A stretch of DNA of 64,000 bases from Bacillota bacterium (GCA_023392595.1 JAEVYU010000081.1:1-64000), one strand, 5' to 3'; shown: positions 15,987 through 25,260, counted from the stretch's first letter. Notes: generated from the letters alone by a model not told the origin. Program-made: numbers and translations.

Positions 15987-16979
15987 TCAGCAAAAGAATT
16001 TAAGGATCAGAGCGATGGTAGCGCCCAAGACTGCTGTAACAGGGATTGTCATAATCCAGGCCCATACGATGTTTTTGGCCAAGGCCCAGCGGACTGCCGA
16101 TAAGCGTTTGGATGCCCCCACTCCCATAATGGCGCTGGAAATAACATGAGTCGTACTGAGCGGCGCTCCGATGGCGGAGGCGGCTTCAATGACCAGGGCG
16201 GCGCCGGTCTCGGCGGCGAAGCCGTTGATGGGCTGTAAGCGGATCATATTGACACCCATCGTTTTAATGATCTTCCAACCGCCGACGGATGTTCCCAAAG
16301 ACATGGCCAAGGCGCAGATTATCATAACCCATAAGGGGACGGAGGCATTTTTATCCAGCAGGTCGGCGCTAATCAAAGCGAGGGTGATGATACCCATCGA
16401 TTTTTGAGCGTCATTTCCTCCGTGGGAATAAGACATCCAGGCGGCGGAGAATATTTGCAGTTTCGAGAAGCAACGGTTCACAAAATTGGGAGTGCTCTTT
16501 CTCAGCAGGAAAAATAAAAGCGTCATAAATAAATAACCTAAACCAAAGCCTAAAATGGGGGAAATTAGAAATAAAGTAACTACCCGTAAAGCCCCATGCC
16601 AGAATACGATGTTCAGACTTCCCGAATAAGCAATTGCGGCTCCCAGTAAACCTCCGAAAAGCGCGTGGGAAGAACTGCTTGGGATTCCAAAATACCAAGT
16701 GATAATATCCCAGATAATCCCGGCAATTAAAGTAGCGATGATTACATTGGCAACCACCATGTTGTTATCCACTAAACCGCTGGAAAAAGTTTTGGCCACC
16801 TTTTCACTCATCAACGCCCCTAAAAAGTTTAAACTAGCTGCCATAATTATAGCTGCCCGGGGTGATAGTACACGGGTCGAGACTGAAGTTGCAATAGAAT
16901 TGGCAGTATCGTGAAACCCGTTGATAAAGTCAAAGGTTAAGGCTAGTACAATAACGATAATTAATGTTATACTAAGCAT
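15987..16979 (-). CDS. pit: Low-affinity inorganic phosphate transporter Pit
   Basis: A 330-residue PiT-family cation-phosphate symporter with about 10 hydrophobic segments. The two family signatures are present: GFHDTANSIATSVSTRVLSP near the N-terminus and the second repeat GGNDAQKSMG in the C-terminal half. SSSHALFGGLLG and STTHVISSAIMGVG are also typical. It overlaps the end of the DUF47 gene by eight bases, so the two are co-translated. Low-affinity phosphate or metal-phosphate uptake complements Pst; the DUF47 pairing is standard. Confidence 0.93.
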   Translation of the reverse strand: MLSITLIIVIVLALTFDFINGFHDTANSIATSVSTRVLSPRAAIIMAASLNFLGALMSEKVAKTFSSGLVDNNMVVANVIIATLIAGIIWDIITWYFGIPSSSSHALFGGLLGAAIAYSGSLNIVFWHGALRVVTLFLISPILGFGLGYLFMTLLFFLLRKSTPNFVNRCFSKLQIFSAAWMSYSHGGNDAQKSMGIITLALISADLLDKNASVPLWVMIICALAMSLGTSVGGWKIIKTMGVNMIRLQPINGFAAETGAALVIEAASAIGAPLSTTHVISSAIMGVGASKRLSAVRWALAKNIVWAWIMTIPVTAVLGATIALILKFFC

Positions 16980-17595
16980 TTTTCATGATAACCCCTTCGG
17001 CAATGTTGGCCACATCTTCGCAGGCATCAAGGGTGTTTTCAAGATACTCATAAATTTCCTTCCATTTGATGACTTCCAATGGATCGGATTCCGAAGCAAA
17101 AAGTTGGGTGATGACATTGCGAAATATATTGTCACCTTCGTTTTCGATGCGGTTTACTTCGATGATTTTCTGCTGCAAAGTAGTGCTTTTGCGCATGTTT
17201 TTCAAATCCACCATGACTTCGCGCAGTTCGAAAGTGCATTGAACGATAAGTTTGGCAAGGATTTTGGATTCTTCACGGATTGTTTTTACGTTGAGCATTT
17301 GAAAACGGTGGGCTGTCGACTCGATGGCATCGGTGATGTTGTCCAGTTCTTTGGCAATAAGGTGGATATCTTCGCGATCAATCGGGGTAATAAAGGATTT
17401 GTTGAGTTGTTGGAAGATGTTATGCAAACATTGATCACAGTTATGTTCGATTTTTTCTATTTCTTTGATTTTAAGCGGGACATCACAGTAATTGTTCATT
17501 AAATCTTCCAACTTTTGCGCAGCCGTACAAGCAGCATCGACTGTTTCAACAAATAAATCGAAAAAAATCTCTTCTTTAGCAGTTACTCTAAACAT
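16972..17595 (-). CDS. DUF47/PhoU-like Pit accessory protein
   Basis: A helical protein of about 207 residues of the DUF47 (TIGR00153) family, distantly related to PhoU. It reads FFDLFVETVDAACTAAQKL early, KEIEKIEHNCDQCLHNIF with the metal-binding acidic/His pattern, and DREDIHLIAKELDNITDAIE. Such proteins are nearly always encoded directly upstream of pit and are thought to gate it. ATG 17595 is correctly spaced from AAAGGATGG; ATG 17604 is possible but sits too close to the ribosome-binding site. It is the first gene of a two-gene minus-strand operon with a TTAAT-repeat region upstream. Confidence 0.9.
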   Translation of the reverse strand: MFRVTAKEEIFFDLFVETVDAACTAAQKLEDLMNNYCDVPLKIKEIEKIEHNCDQCLHNIFQQLNKSFITPIDREDIHLIAKELDNITDAIESTAHRFQMLNVKTIREESKILAKLIVQCTFELREVMVDLKNMRKSTTLQQKIIEVNRIENEGDNIFRNVITQLFASESDPLEVIKWKEIYEYLENTLDACEDVANIAEGVIMKNA

Positions 17596-17780
17596 TTTAC
17601 CCATCCTTTCAAGAACGATTTGGATATTTTGAGTTGATAGAGATAATTATCAATTTGTTGATCTTTAGAGTCCATTTAAAAAACCTTGAATGAATGATGC
17701 AGAAATCCGAATGGATATAGTATTGGTAAGGAAATCCGTAATTGATTATATAACACCATTAATGTGAATACAATATAACC

Positions 17781-17835
17781 TTAATGTTTCCTTAAAGTTT
17801 TAATGAGTCCTTAATATAGTTAATCTTTTATTAAC
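17781..17835 (+). promoter_or_regulatory. Predicted Pho-box cluster between DUF47-pit and dacF
   Basis: Six TTAA-core motifs form three pairs, each at exactly 11-nt spacing: 17781/17792, 17800/17811 and 17820/17831. The cluster sits midway between the divergent pit operon (start 17595) and the carboxypeptidase (18011). The repeat orientation points towards the carboxypeptidase, unlike at the other loci, so the regulated target is uncertain. The remaining gene-free sequence of 17605-18010 holds a weak GCGAA/TTCGC hairpin with T-run near 17870-17895. Confidence 0.45.
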
Positions 17836-18010
17836 AAACAGGGTAAAAATCAATTCACGTCTTAAAAGTGCGAATCGGGGCTTTTCGCTTTTTTGTTAAT
17901 GTACCCTGCAAAATTTGGGGCTATACCGCGAGCGGATAAATCAGCGATTAAAAAGATTGTAATAATTTGGAACATTTTGGGGATTCTAAAATAGAAGAGG
18001 TGGAGATTCT

Positions 18011-19156
18011 TTGCGACGAAAACAGATTACAATTTTGGTGTTGCTGCTGATTTTGGCATGTCTTTTCAACTCGGTAACGTTTGGGTTTTCGATTAACGCT
18101 AGGGCTGTAGTTTTGATGGATCCTGTAAGCGGCCGGGTCTTATACGGCCAGAATGAACATCAGAGATTACCTCCGGCCAGCGTGACCAAGGTCATGACGA
18201 TGTTGCTTATTTTAGAGGCAGTTGATCAGGGCCGGGTTAAATGGAATGACATGATACGTACATCAGCGAAAGCATATGGTATGGGCGGTTCACAAGTTTA
18301 TTTAAAAGAGGGGGAAGAATTCCCTCTCCATGAGATGTTTAAAGCGATAGCGGTGGTGTCGGCCAATGATGCCAGTGCGGCAGTGGCCGAACATTTATAT
18401 GGTTCCATTACGGACTTTGTGGAGGCGATGAATGAGAGAGCTAAGGCTCTGGGTTTAAAAGATACCCATTTTGCCAACGAAACCGGACTTCCCGATCCGG
18501 CCCACTACAGCAGCGCCTATGATTTGGCAGTGATGTCCCGGGAACTTCTTAAGCACCCGGTAGTTTTAAAATATACTTCGATTTGGCTTGATACTTTCCG
18601 GGACGGAAAATTCATGCTGCGAAACACCAATGAATTGCTGAGGGAATACAGGGGCACCGATGGATTGAAGACCGGTCACACGGCTGAAGCTAAATTTTGC
18701 CTTTCGGCCACTGCCAAGAAGGGGGAATTCCGGTTATTGAGCGTGCTTTTGGGAGCGCCGACCAATGCCCAGAGGATAGAACAAAGCAAACGGATTTTGG
18801 ATTACGGGTTTCGCAATTTTCAGTGGAAGTTGATTCAAAAATCGGGTGAAGCCGGAAAGGTACATGTCCCCGAAGCAAACCCGGAGCGGGTACCGGTCAA
18901 GTTAAATTCTAATTTTGGAGCCGTAATCCCCCGGGGCAAAGATCAGCTGATTACAACCCGTCTCGTGCTGAATCGGGGTTTAAAGTTACCCCTCGAGGCC
19001 GGGAAGGCGATTGCTTCTTTTAATGCATATATTAATGGGAAAGTTGTTGCCGCGGCACCCGCTTACTCAATGGTTAAAGTCAAACCGGCTAATTTCTTAA
19101 TCCGCTGGTGGCGGACGTTTTTAGAATTAATCCAGGGGTTATTGGGGAAGAAATAA
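18011..19156 (+). CDS. dacF: D-alanyl-D-alanine carboxypeptidase (DacF/PBP5 type)
   Basis: A 381-residue exported penicillin-binding protein that trims the terminal D-Ala of peptidoglycan stem peptides. Signal peptide 1-26; active-site SVTK (57-60), SAN (117-119) and KTG (220-222) are all present. A C-terminal PBP5-type beta domain follows (about 270-345), and a Trp/Phe/Leu-rich helix at the very end could anchor it to the membrane. The TTG start at 18011 follows AGAGGTGGAG. The gene is followed without a gap by a peptidoglycan-binding protein. In spore formers DacF acts on the forespore cortex; a vegetative DacA role cannot be excluded. Confidence 0.88.
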   Translation: MRRKQITILVLLLILACLFNSVTFGFSINARAVVLMDPVSGRVLYGQNEHQRLPPASVTKVMTMLLILEAVDQGRVKWNDMIRTSAKAYGMGGSQVYLKEGEEFPLHEMFKAIAVVSANDASAAVAEHLYGSITDFVEAMNERAKALGLKDTHFANETGLPDPAHYSSAYDLAVMSRELLKHPVVLKYTSIWLDTFRDGKFMLRNTNELLREYRGTDGLKTGHTAEAKFCLSATAKKGEFRLLSVLLGAPTNAQRIEQSKRILDYGFRNFQWKLIQKSGEAGKVHVPEANPERVPVKLNSNFGAVIPRGKDQLITTRLVLNRGLKLPLEAGKAIASFNAYINGKVVAAAPAYSMVKVKPANFLIRWWRTFLELIQGLLGKK

Positions 19157-19996
19157 ATGAAGAGTCAAAGGATAGAAGGGAAAAAGATGGTCAGGATAAG
19201 GAATTTATTGTGTATGGTTGTTCTGTGCAATATTATTTTATTGACAGTTGCTACAATGTGCCACGGAGAAAGTTTTTTGTCCTTGGGGTCCAGGGGAAAA
19301 TCCGTAATTAATGTACAATCCTATTTACAGCAATTGAATTATCTGCGGCAAAGGCCAAACGGTTATTATAGCCGGATAACGGCCGAAGCGGTGAAGGCAT
19401 TCCAGTTGGAACATTCGTTGAAAGTGGATGGCATTGTCGGGCCTGAAACCATGGCGGCTTTTCAGGACGCGGCCTGTGGTAGGAATTCTGTCCCCTACCT
19501 TGCTTCCAGGGGACATATCAGCGGAGTCAAGGCATTGCCTTGGTCGATAGTGAACGAGTTATGGAGAGTGGGGGAAGCGGCCGCAATTATCGATACCGGA
19601 ACCGGTAAATCATTTCGCGTGGGAAGACTTTACGGATATTACCATGCCGATGTGGAACCTTTAACCAAAGCAGATACCGAGACTATGCTGGAAATATACG
19701 GTGGTAAATGGAGTTGGGACCGCCGCGCTGTGGTTGTCTGTTTAGGGAACATGTTCATCGCCGCTTCCATGAATGGGATGCCTCATGGTGGAAAATCGAT
19801 TGCCGGCAACGGGTTTCCGGGCCAATTTTGCATCCATTTCCTGGGAAGCCGCATTCATCAGAGTGGGGCGGTGGATTACGAACATTTGGCCATGATAGAA
19901 CAAGCTGCGACCTATGATCTGAATCTCAGTAAAATTCAAGCCAGGCCGCAGCAAATCCTAACGCCTACCGGGATAGGTTATAGCCGGGAGCTATAA
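19157..19996 (+). CDS. Secreted peptidoglycan-binding protein with conserved His/Cys C-terminal domain
   Basis: A 279-residue exported protein. The signal peptide is about residues 11-37. A PG_binding_1 repeat spans 40-105 (LGSRGKSVINVQSYLQQL, GIVGPETMAAFQ). The C-terminal domain (about 128-255) contains IIDTGTGKSFRVGR, WSWDRRAVVV, GMPHGG and QFCIHFLGSRIH. The HG...FCIH arrangement (H210, C225, H227) recalls the catalytic pattern of L,D-transpeptidase-like cell-wall enzymes, but the canonical S-x-G-C-R is absent. The ATG abuts the dacF stop; ATG 19187 behind GAAGGG is an alternative start. A role in cell-wall or cortex processing with DacF is inferred. Confidence 0.7.
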   Translation: MKSQRIEGKKMVRIRNLLCMVVLCNIILLTVATMCHGESFLSLGSRGKSVINVQSYLQQLNYLRQRPNGYYSRITAEAVKAFQLEHSLKVDGIVGPETMAAFQDAACGRNSVPYLASRGHISGVKALPWSIVNELWRVGEAAAIIDTGTGKSFRVGRLYGYYHADVEPLTKADTETMLEIYGGKWSWDRRAVVVCLGNMFIAASMNGMPHGGKSIAGNGFPGQFCIHFLGSRIHQSGAVDYEHLAMIEQAATYDLNLSKIQARPQQILTPTGIGYSREL

Positions 19997-20013
19997 CCCC
20001 GTGACTAAACGGT

Positions 20014-20895
20014 TCAACCTTTGACCGCTCCCATGGTTACACCCTCGGTGATATATTTATTCAAGATGAAATATATCAGCAGCACGGGTAAAGCTACCAA
20101 AACCATACAGGCGAACTGGATCGCATAATTGGATGAATATTCGCCTTGGAATTTATAAACCGAAATCGGCAGGGTTCTTAGATTGTCGGAACTGATGAAG
20201 GTATTGACCATAATGAAATCGTTCCAGTTGCCGATGAAGGTCATGATGGCCACGGTGACCATGGCCGGTTTGGTGATCGGGGCGATGATCTTAAACATGG
20301 CCCCCCAGATGGAGCAACCATCGATCAGGGCTGATTCCTCCAGGGCCCGGGGAATCGTTTTTAAAAAGCCGGAATAAACCATGGTGTTGAAGGCCAGGTT
20401 AAAGGCGGTATAAGGGATAATTAAAGCCCAATAGGTATCGATGATCCGGAGCCTGGAAAATAGCATAAAGTTCGGCAATAGGGTGGCGTGGAGCGGGATC
20501 ATCATTCCCAGCATCACGAAGCTATAAATGAGGGTGCGCAGTTTCCATTCCATCCGCATGCACGCATAGGCCAGCATGAAGGAAAACAATACCGCAAAAA
20601 CCACCGACAAGCCGACAACGATCAGGCTGTTGATGGAGTAAAGCAAAATACGCCCATCGACCCAGGCGTGGTAATAATTGATCCACTGAAACGGGTTGGG
20701 CCACTTTAGGAAATCGCTGCCGAAAAGTTCGCTGCTTTTGACCAGGGAATAGTTGATTAGCCATGCAAAAGGGAAAATCTGCCCGAGGGCCAAGGCGATT
20801 AAAAAAGCGTAAACTGATATTTTTTTAATCCCCGTATTTGAAAAAAAGTTTAATTTCTCAGGTGTTGCTGGATTGACTTTCACTGTGTTTTCCAT
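20014..20895 (-). CDS. Sugar ABC transporter permease (MalG type)
   Basis: A CUT1-family inner-membrane permease of about 293 residues and six transmembrane helices. The EAA loop is EESALIDGCSIWGAMFKIIAPI, and the C-terminus ITEGVTMGAVKG is typical of MalG-like subunits. ATG 20895 follows GGGAGGA; the longer ATG-like start at 20913 lacks a site. It lies 19 bp after its partner permease and ends only 17 bp from the convergent peptidoglycan-binding gene. No ATPase is encoded here, so a shared MsmK-type ATPase elsewhere is expected. Confidence 0.9.
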   Translation of the reverse strand: MENTVKVNPATPEKLNFFSNTGIKKISVYAFLIALALGQIFPFAWLINYSLVKSSELFGSDFLKWPNPFQWINYYHAWVDGRILLYSINSLIVVGLSVVFAVLFSFMLAYACMRMEWKLRTLIYSFVMLGMMIPLHATLLPNFMLFSRLRIIDTYWALIIPYTAFNLAFNTMVYSGFLKTIPRALEESALIDGCSIWGAMFKIIAPITKPAMVTVAIMTFIGNWNDFIMVNTFISSDNLRTLPISVYKFQGEYSSNYAIQFACMVLVALPVLLIYFILNKYITEGVTMGAVKG

Positions 20896-20914
20896 AACCG
20901 GAGTTCCTCCCAAG

Positions 20915-21799
20915 TCAAAATTCGCCGACGTCTTTTTGGGTTAGCTTGTTTAAAATCAATGTTCCGGCAATACAAATGATCACAAAAAGGACCGAAAGGG
21001 CGTTCCCATAGCCATACTGGCTGGATTCGAAGGCTTTTTGGTAGAGGTAGCTGGCCAGGAACTGGGTTTTGTCTCCGGGACCTCCCCGGGTGGATAGGAA
21101 GACCATTTCCATTTGTTTGAAACAGGAAATGAGGTCGATGACCAGGATCGATTTGATTACCGGCATCATCAACGGCAACACCACCCGGCTGTATAAAGTA
21201 AAGCCGCTGGCGCCGTCAATCCGGGCGGCTTCTTTTAATTCGCCGGGAATGCCGACAAGGCCGGAATAGTAGAACAGTACCGCCCATCCGAACCCTTGCC
21301 AGATGATAATGAAGATCACGGACCAGATGGCTGTATGTAAATCACTTAGCCAGTTTAATTTAAGGAAATTGAGGCCAAGTGCCCCAAGAGCTTTGTTCAA
21401 TAAACCGTAGTTGGGATTCAGGATAAAAACCCACAGTTTGCTGATAACCACGACAGAAATCATGGCCGGGATAAAGTAAATGGTCCGAAATGCCTGGCCG
21501 CCCTTTTTGGCCGATAATAAGGCGATACAAACCAGGAATGCGAAAGGGTTTTGAACGAATATCGTTACCAGAGTCAACAGTAAAGCATTGAGCAATGAGG
21601 TCCAAAAGGTTGGATCGTGCCATAAGATCTCTTTAAAGTTATCAAAGCCGATAAAGTTCATTTTGCCAAGACCCGACCAGTCGGTCATGCCGTAATAGAC
21701 ACTGAGGATGATCGGCGCAATCATCGCAAATAACAGGAAAGCGATGCCCGGGAGGACCATTAGAAAAATGGCTGTTTTATTCGAAAAAGCGTTTTTCAT
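20915..21799 (-). CDS. Sugar ABC transporter permease (MalF/UgpA type)
   Basis: A CUT1 permease of about 294 residues, six transmembrane helices. It has the MalF-type N-terminus (IFLMVLPGIAFLLFAMIAPI) and the EAA loop ELKEAARIDGASGFTLYSRVVLP. LSTRGGPGDKT near the C-terminus is a family landmark. The start is taken at ATG 21799 (MKNAFSN); the upstream in-frame extension has no hydrophobic or conserved content. It forms the channel with the MalG-type subunit and receives sugar from the binding protein encoded just upstream. Confidence 0.9.
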   Translation of the reverse strand: MKNAFSNKTAIFLMVLPGIAFLLFAMIAPIILSVYYGMTDWSGLGKMNFIGFDNFKEILWHDPTFWTSLLNALLLTLVTIFVQNPFAFLVCIALLSAKKGGQAFRTIYFIPAMISVVVISKLWVFILNPNYGLLNKALGALGLNFLKLNWLSDLHTAIWSVIFIIIWQGFGWAVLFYYSGLVGIPGELKEAARIDGASGFTLYSRVVLPLMMPVIKSILVIDLISCFKQMEMVFLSTRGGPGDKTQFLASYLYQKAFESSQYGYGNALSVLFVIICIAGTLILNKLTQKDVGEF

Positions 21800-21849
21800 G
21801 GTAATCACTCGCTCAAGTTTAATTTTCAATCGAAATTTAGGTATATAGT

Positions 21850-21903
21850 ACGGGCAGAAGCCGCCTGCCGTTTAGACAGCTTCGTGAATTTACTTCTGCC
21901 CGT
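21850..21903 (-). promoter_or_regulatory. Intercistronic hairpin between binding protein and permease
   Basis: Perfect 11-bp inverted repeat ACGGGCAGAAG/CTTCTGCCCGT around 32 nt, lying in the 117-bp gap after the binding-protein gene and lacking a T-run. In such operons this kind of stem protects the upstream, more abundant message from 3' decay. Confidence 0.5.
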
Positions 21904-21916
21904 AATCAGGCCCGTC

Positions 21917-23197
21917 TTATTTTTTGGCCGCTTTCGCCATTGCGGCATCAATGGTTTCCACATACTGTTGCGGGTTCTTGATACCGGCCGTTAACTCGCT
22001 CATGGTGTTTTGTTCAATGACTTTGAATTCGGGAGTTGAGGAATCGAGTATTGCAGGACCTGCGCTCTTTTTAGCGCCATTGGCCATGGCGACGACACCT
22101 TTGGCTACTTCGTTGTCATCGGCTAAGGTTTGAACTTTCTGGGCCGGCATCGTTGCCTTGGTTTTCCAGGTTAGAGAAGGATACAAAGTAAAGTATGTTT
22201 TTAAATAGTCAAGGCAGAGCGCTTTGTACTTGGTTTTGGCATTGACGATGTAATTCCCGCCATACCAGCAGAAAATGTCGTCAATATTGCCTTTGCCACC
22301 CTTAACAGCCGGGAATTTAGCAACGGCCAGATTTTTACGGAAATGATCAGAGAAAGAATTATCGGTGGCCATACCCAGTTCCCAGCTACCCATGATATAC
22401 ATGGCCGCTTTTTCTTGGCCGAACAAGTTCCTGGATGCGCCGTAGTCGGTGGTTAACAGATCATCGTTGAAGACCTTGGCGTCGATTAGGCGTTTATACT
22501 CTTTAGCGGCATTTAAAAATGCAGTATTGGTGTATTTGAGCTTACGATCGAAAGCTTTTTGGGTTAAACTCCAATCACCGGTCTGGCGGAAGAAAATGGC
22601 GTCTTTGGTGATGGTTAAGGGCCATTGATCTTTTCCATCGGTAATCACCGGGATAATACCGTTGCTTCGGAATACTTTGGCCACTTCGATCAAATCATCC
22701 GTAGTGGTCGGCACTTTGAGATTGAATTTTTCAAAAAGCGCTTTGTTATAATAAATGTACCACATATCGGCAGTGACAGGAAGTCCATAGAGCTTGCCGT
22801 TATAGGTGTTGGCTTCCAGTGCGCCGGCTAGGAAGTTGAACTTTTTCCAACTGCCGGCATTTAAAGGCATTACATAGCCATTGTCAATGAGCGGCGGCAT
22901 CATGCTGGAAAAGGACCAGTATTTGATGATATCCGGCAATTGATTGGATGCGGCATAGATTTTGATTTTTTGTTGATAGGGCTGATCCTGAAGGCTTTCG
23001 GTTACCAATTCCACATTGGGGTGTGCCTTTTTGAATTCGGCATTGATTTGTTCAATAACTGCGCCCCAGCCATGGTTACGATCAGGAATGTTGTCGCCCA
23101 GCCGGAGGGTGATTTTTTCCGGAGCACTGAATACACTTACGGCTAAGGTTGTTGCAAATACGGCAACAATAAGGAGTAAAACCGCAAAACGTTTCAT
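21917..23197 (-). CDS. Sugar ABC transporter substrate-binding protein
   Basis: A 426-residue extracytoplasmic solute-binding protein (family 1). It has a signal peptide (1-25, ending VFSAPEK) and no lipobox Cys, as expected when a periplasm is present. Conserved landmarks include GKLYGLPVTADMWYIYYNKALFEKF and an aromatic-rich ligand cleft (WSFSSMMPP, FCWYGGNYIV). Start ATG 23197 is preceded by AAGGGGG. It is the first gene of a three-gene minus-strand operon divergent from a YesM/YesN-type two-component system. The neighbouring GH42 and GH43 enzymes suggest xylo- or galacto-oligosaccharides as ligand. Confidence 0.92.
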   Translation of the reverse strand: MKRFAVLLLIVAVFATTLAVSVFSAPEKITLRLGDNIPDRNHGWGAVIEQINAEFKKAHPNVELVTESLQDQPYQQKIKIYAASNQLPDIIKYWSFSSMMPPLIDNGYVMPLNAGSWKKFNFLAGALEANTYNGKLYGLPVTADMWYIYYNKALFEKFNLKVPTTTDDLIEVAKVFRSNGIIPVITDGKDQWPLTITKDAIFFRQTGDWSLTQKAFDRKLKYTNTAFLNAAKEYKRLIDAKVFNDDLLTTDYGASRNLFGQEKAAMYIMGSWELGMATDNSFSDHFRKNLAVAKFPAVKGGKGNIDDIFCWYGGNYIVNAKTKYKALCLDYLKTYFTLYPSLTWKTKATMPAQKVQTLADDNEVAKGVVAMANGAKKSAGPAILDSSTPEFKVIEQNTMSELTAGIKNPQQYVETIDAAMAKAAKK

Positions 23198-23418
23198 TAC
23201 ATAAACCCCCTTAAAATATTTTTTTGATGCAATCCCGGTATAGAATGAGTATATCGCAAGATGTTAACATACCGTAACTGCCTAATTAAATTATCATCAA
23301 TTTCAACCCTAAAAAAAAGGGGATAAAATTCGAATTCAGTTTAATTTTTTCATGCGTTATTTTTGGGAAAAGGGTAATCCGGTGAAGAACCAGAAATAAC
23401 AATCCAGGAGGAATTGAA

Positions 23419-25260
23419 TTGTTCCATCTTCCACGAAACACCCAATTAACCTTATGGCTTCCCAAATTAAGCCTCAAACGAAAAATTACTTTGTTTGTCG
23501 CGATTTTGTTGTTTATGGCCATTTTTACAATCGGGCTTTGTTCTTATTCCATTGCCGCAAGTCAAGTCGTGAATAAAGTAACCCAGTCCCAAATGGCTTT
23601 GGTCCGGCAAGTCGCCAACAATCTGGATCAATTACTGAGCGACGCCGAGGACATTTCATCATTGATTAATATTGATACCGGAATGCAACGGATTTTGCAA
23701 ATTCCCAATGTCCAAAGTTACCGCTTAAAATATCCCACCCCGGAACCTTTCGGGTATTTAAATACCATTATGGCCGCAAAAAGTTACATTACAATGATTA
23801 CGGTTTATGGTTTCAACGGATTGACATACAGTGTGGGGACCGACGTCACCGATAGCAATGTAGTGCCTTTTTCCGAATTTAAAAAAAATCCTATTTTTGA
23901 GAAAGCCAAAGCGCTCAATGGTGGAATCGGAATCGAGTATTTCAATAACAAGCCACGGGTCATGTCCGATTACCGGGTCCCGCGGATCATACTCTACCGG
24001 GTCATGAAAGAGCTGGAATTAAGCAATTTTCACAATTTAGGCGTCTTGTTGATCTGGCTGAATGAAAAAAATATCCGTTCCATGTACCGGATGAATGTTC
24101 CAACCGGAGGCAGTATTTTTATTATCGACCAACAGGGAAATATCATTTCGGGTTCGGATCCATCCAAGGATTACCGGCCTTTGCTTACTCATTTTTCAGA
24201 CGGCGCATTAAAAAATAAGGATTCTTCCTCGGAAATCATCCATTTTAAACAGCGTAAAATGATGATGACCTGCAGTACCTCTACAATCAGCGGCTGGAAA
24301 GTTGTCGCGCTTACCCCGACAGCCGTACTGACCCAAAATATTAAATCCATCGCACTGGTCATGATCATGGTCTGTGTGGCATGTTACATTCTTTTATTGG
24401 TATTTTCCGGTTACATCACCAATATCATTACCAATCCCCTTGGTCAACTACTGGCATCCATCAAGAAGGTCCAAACCGGCGATTTAACTCAGCAGGTGAA
24501 TTTTACCGGTGAGGATGAAATCGGTGAACTGGGACAGGGCTATAATGCCATGGTTGCTCATATGAAAGACCTCATCGAACGGGTTTATAAACTTCAGATT
24601 CGGGAGCGGGAGGCAGAACTCAATGCCCTACAAGCCCAAATCAATCCCCATTTTCTATACAATACCCTGGACACGATTTTTTGGAAAGCCGAAAAGAATC
24701 ATGTGCCGGAGATCAGTGAAATGGTTTATGCTCTTTCGCGAATTTTCCGCTTAAGTCTGAACCGGGGAAATGAATTAACCAGCGTCGCCCTGGAAAAAGA
24801 ATTGATTGAGTATTATCTGGTTTTACAGCAAATCCGTTTTCAGGATAAATTAACCTACCAGCTTGAATTTGATGAAAAAATTCTTGCATTAACCATCCCG
24901 AAACTGGTTTTGCAACCTTTTGTGGAAAACGCAATCATCCATGGCATTGAAGGACTGGAGAGCCCGGGTCATATTCAAATCACCGGTTATTTGACAGGCG
25001 GGCAAATCACATTTGAGATTCTCGATAACGGCGTGGGAATGACGCAAGAAAAAATACAGCAAATCCTGGGCAAAGACCATCATCCTGAAACGAATCCCAT
25101 TACAGTTTCCGGCGGTTATGCAATCCGGAATGTGCTGGAAAGATTGGAATTATATTATCAATCAAACTACCAGTTGGTATTTGACAGCTTGCCCGGTAAA
25201 GGCACTACTGTGGTTATCATTGTGCCCCAATATTGTCACTGGGAGAAAGATCATGATTAA
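23419..25260 (+). CDS. YesM-type sensor histidine kinase
   Basis: A 613-residue membrane kinase. TM1 is about 26-48, the extracytoplasmic sensor about 270 residues (Cache-like), and TM2 is IALVMIMVCVACYILLLVFS. HAMP (KKVQTGDLTQQV, GEDEIGELGQGYN) is followed by the His_kinase box INPHFLYNTLDTIFWKAE with the phospho-His in PHFLYN, and an ATPase with QPFVENAIIHGIEG and DNGVGM. The start is TTG 23419 behind AGGAGGAATTGAA. It overlaps the response regulator by eight bases. YesM-type kinases sense oligosaccharides, often through the partner binding protein encoded divergently here. Confidence 0.92.
   Translation: MFHLPRNTQLTLWLPKLSLKRKITLFVAILLFMAIFTIGLCSYSIAASQVVNKVTQSQMALVRQVANNLDQLLSDAEDISSLINIDTGMQRILQIPNVQSYRLKYPTPEPFGYLNTIMAAKSYITMITVYGFNGLTYSVGTDVTDSNVVPFSEFKKNPIFEKAKALNGGIGIEYFNNKPRVMSDYRVPRIILYRVMKELELSNFHNLGVLLIWLNEKNIRSMYRMNVPTGGSIFIIDQQGNIISGSDPSKDYRPLLTHFSDGALKNKDSSSEIIHFKQRKMMMTCSTSTISGWKVVALTPTAVLTQNIKSIALVMIMVCVACYILLLVFSGYITNIITNPLGQLLASIKKVQTGDLTQQVNFTGEDEIGELGQGYNAMVAHMKDLIERVYKLQIREREAELNALQAQINPHFLYNTLDTIFWKAEKNHVPEISEMVYALSRIFRLSLNRGNELTSVALEKELIEYYLVLQQIRFQDKLTYQLEFDEKILALTIPKLVLQPFVENAIIHGIEGLESPGHIQITGYLTGGQITFEILDNGVGMTQEKIQQILGKDHHPETNPITVSGGYAIRNVLERLELYYQSNYQLVFDSLPGKGTTVVIIVPQYCHWEKDHD

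Noticed and set aside
16921..17502. 193-residue plus-strand frame
   Set aside because: Antisense to the DUF47 and pit genes, Phe/Asp-rich artefact of Glu/Lys helices on the other strand.
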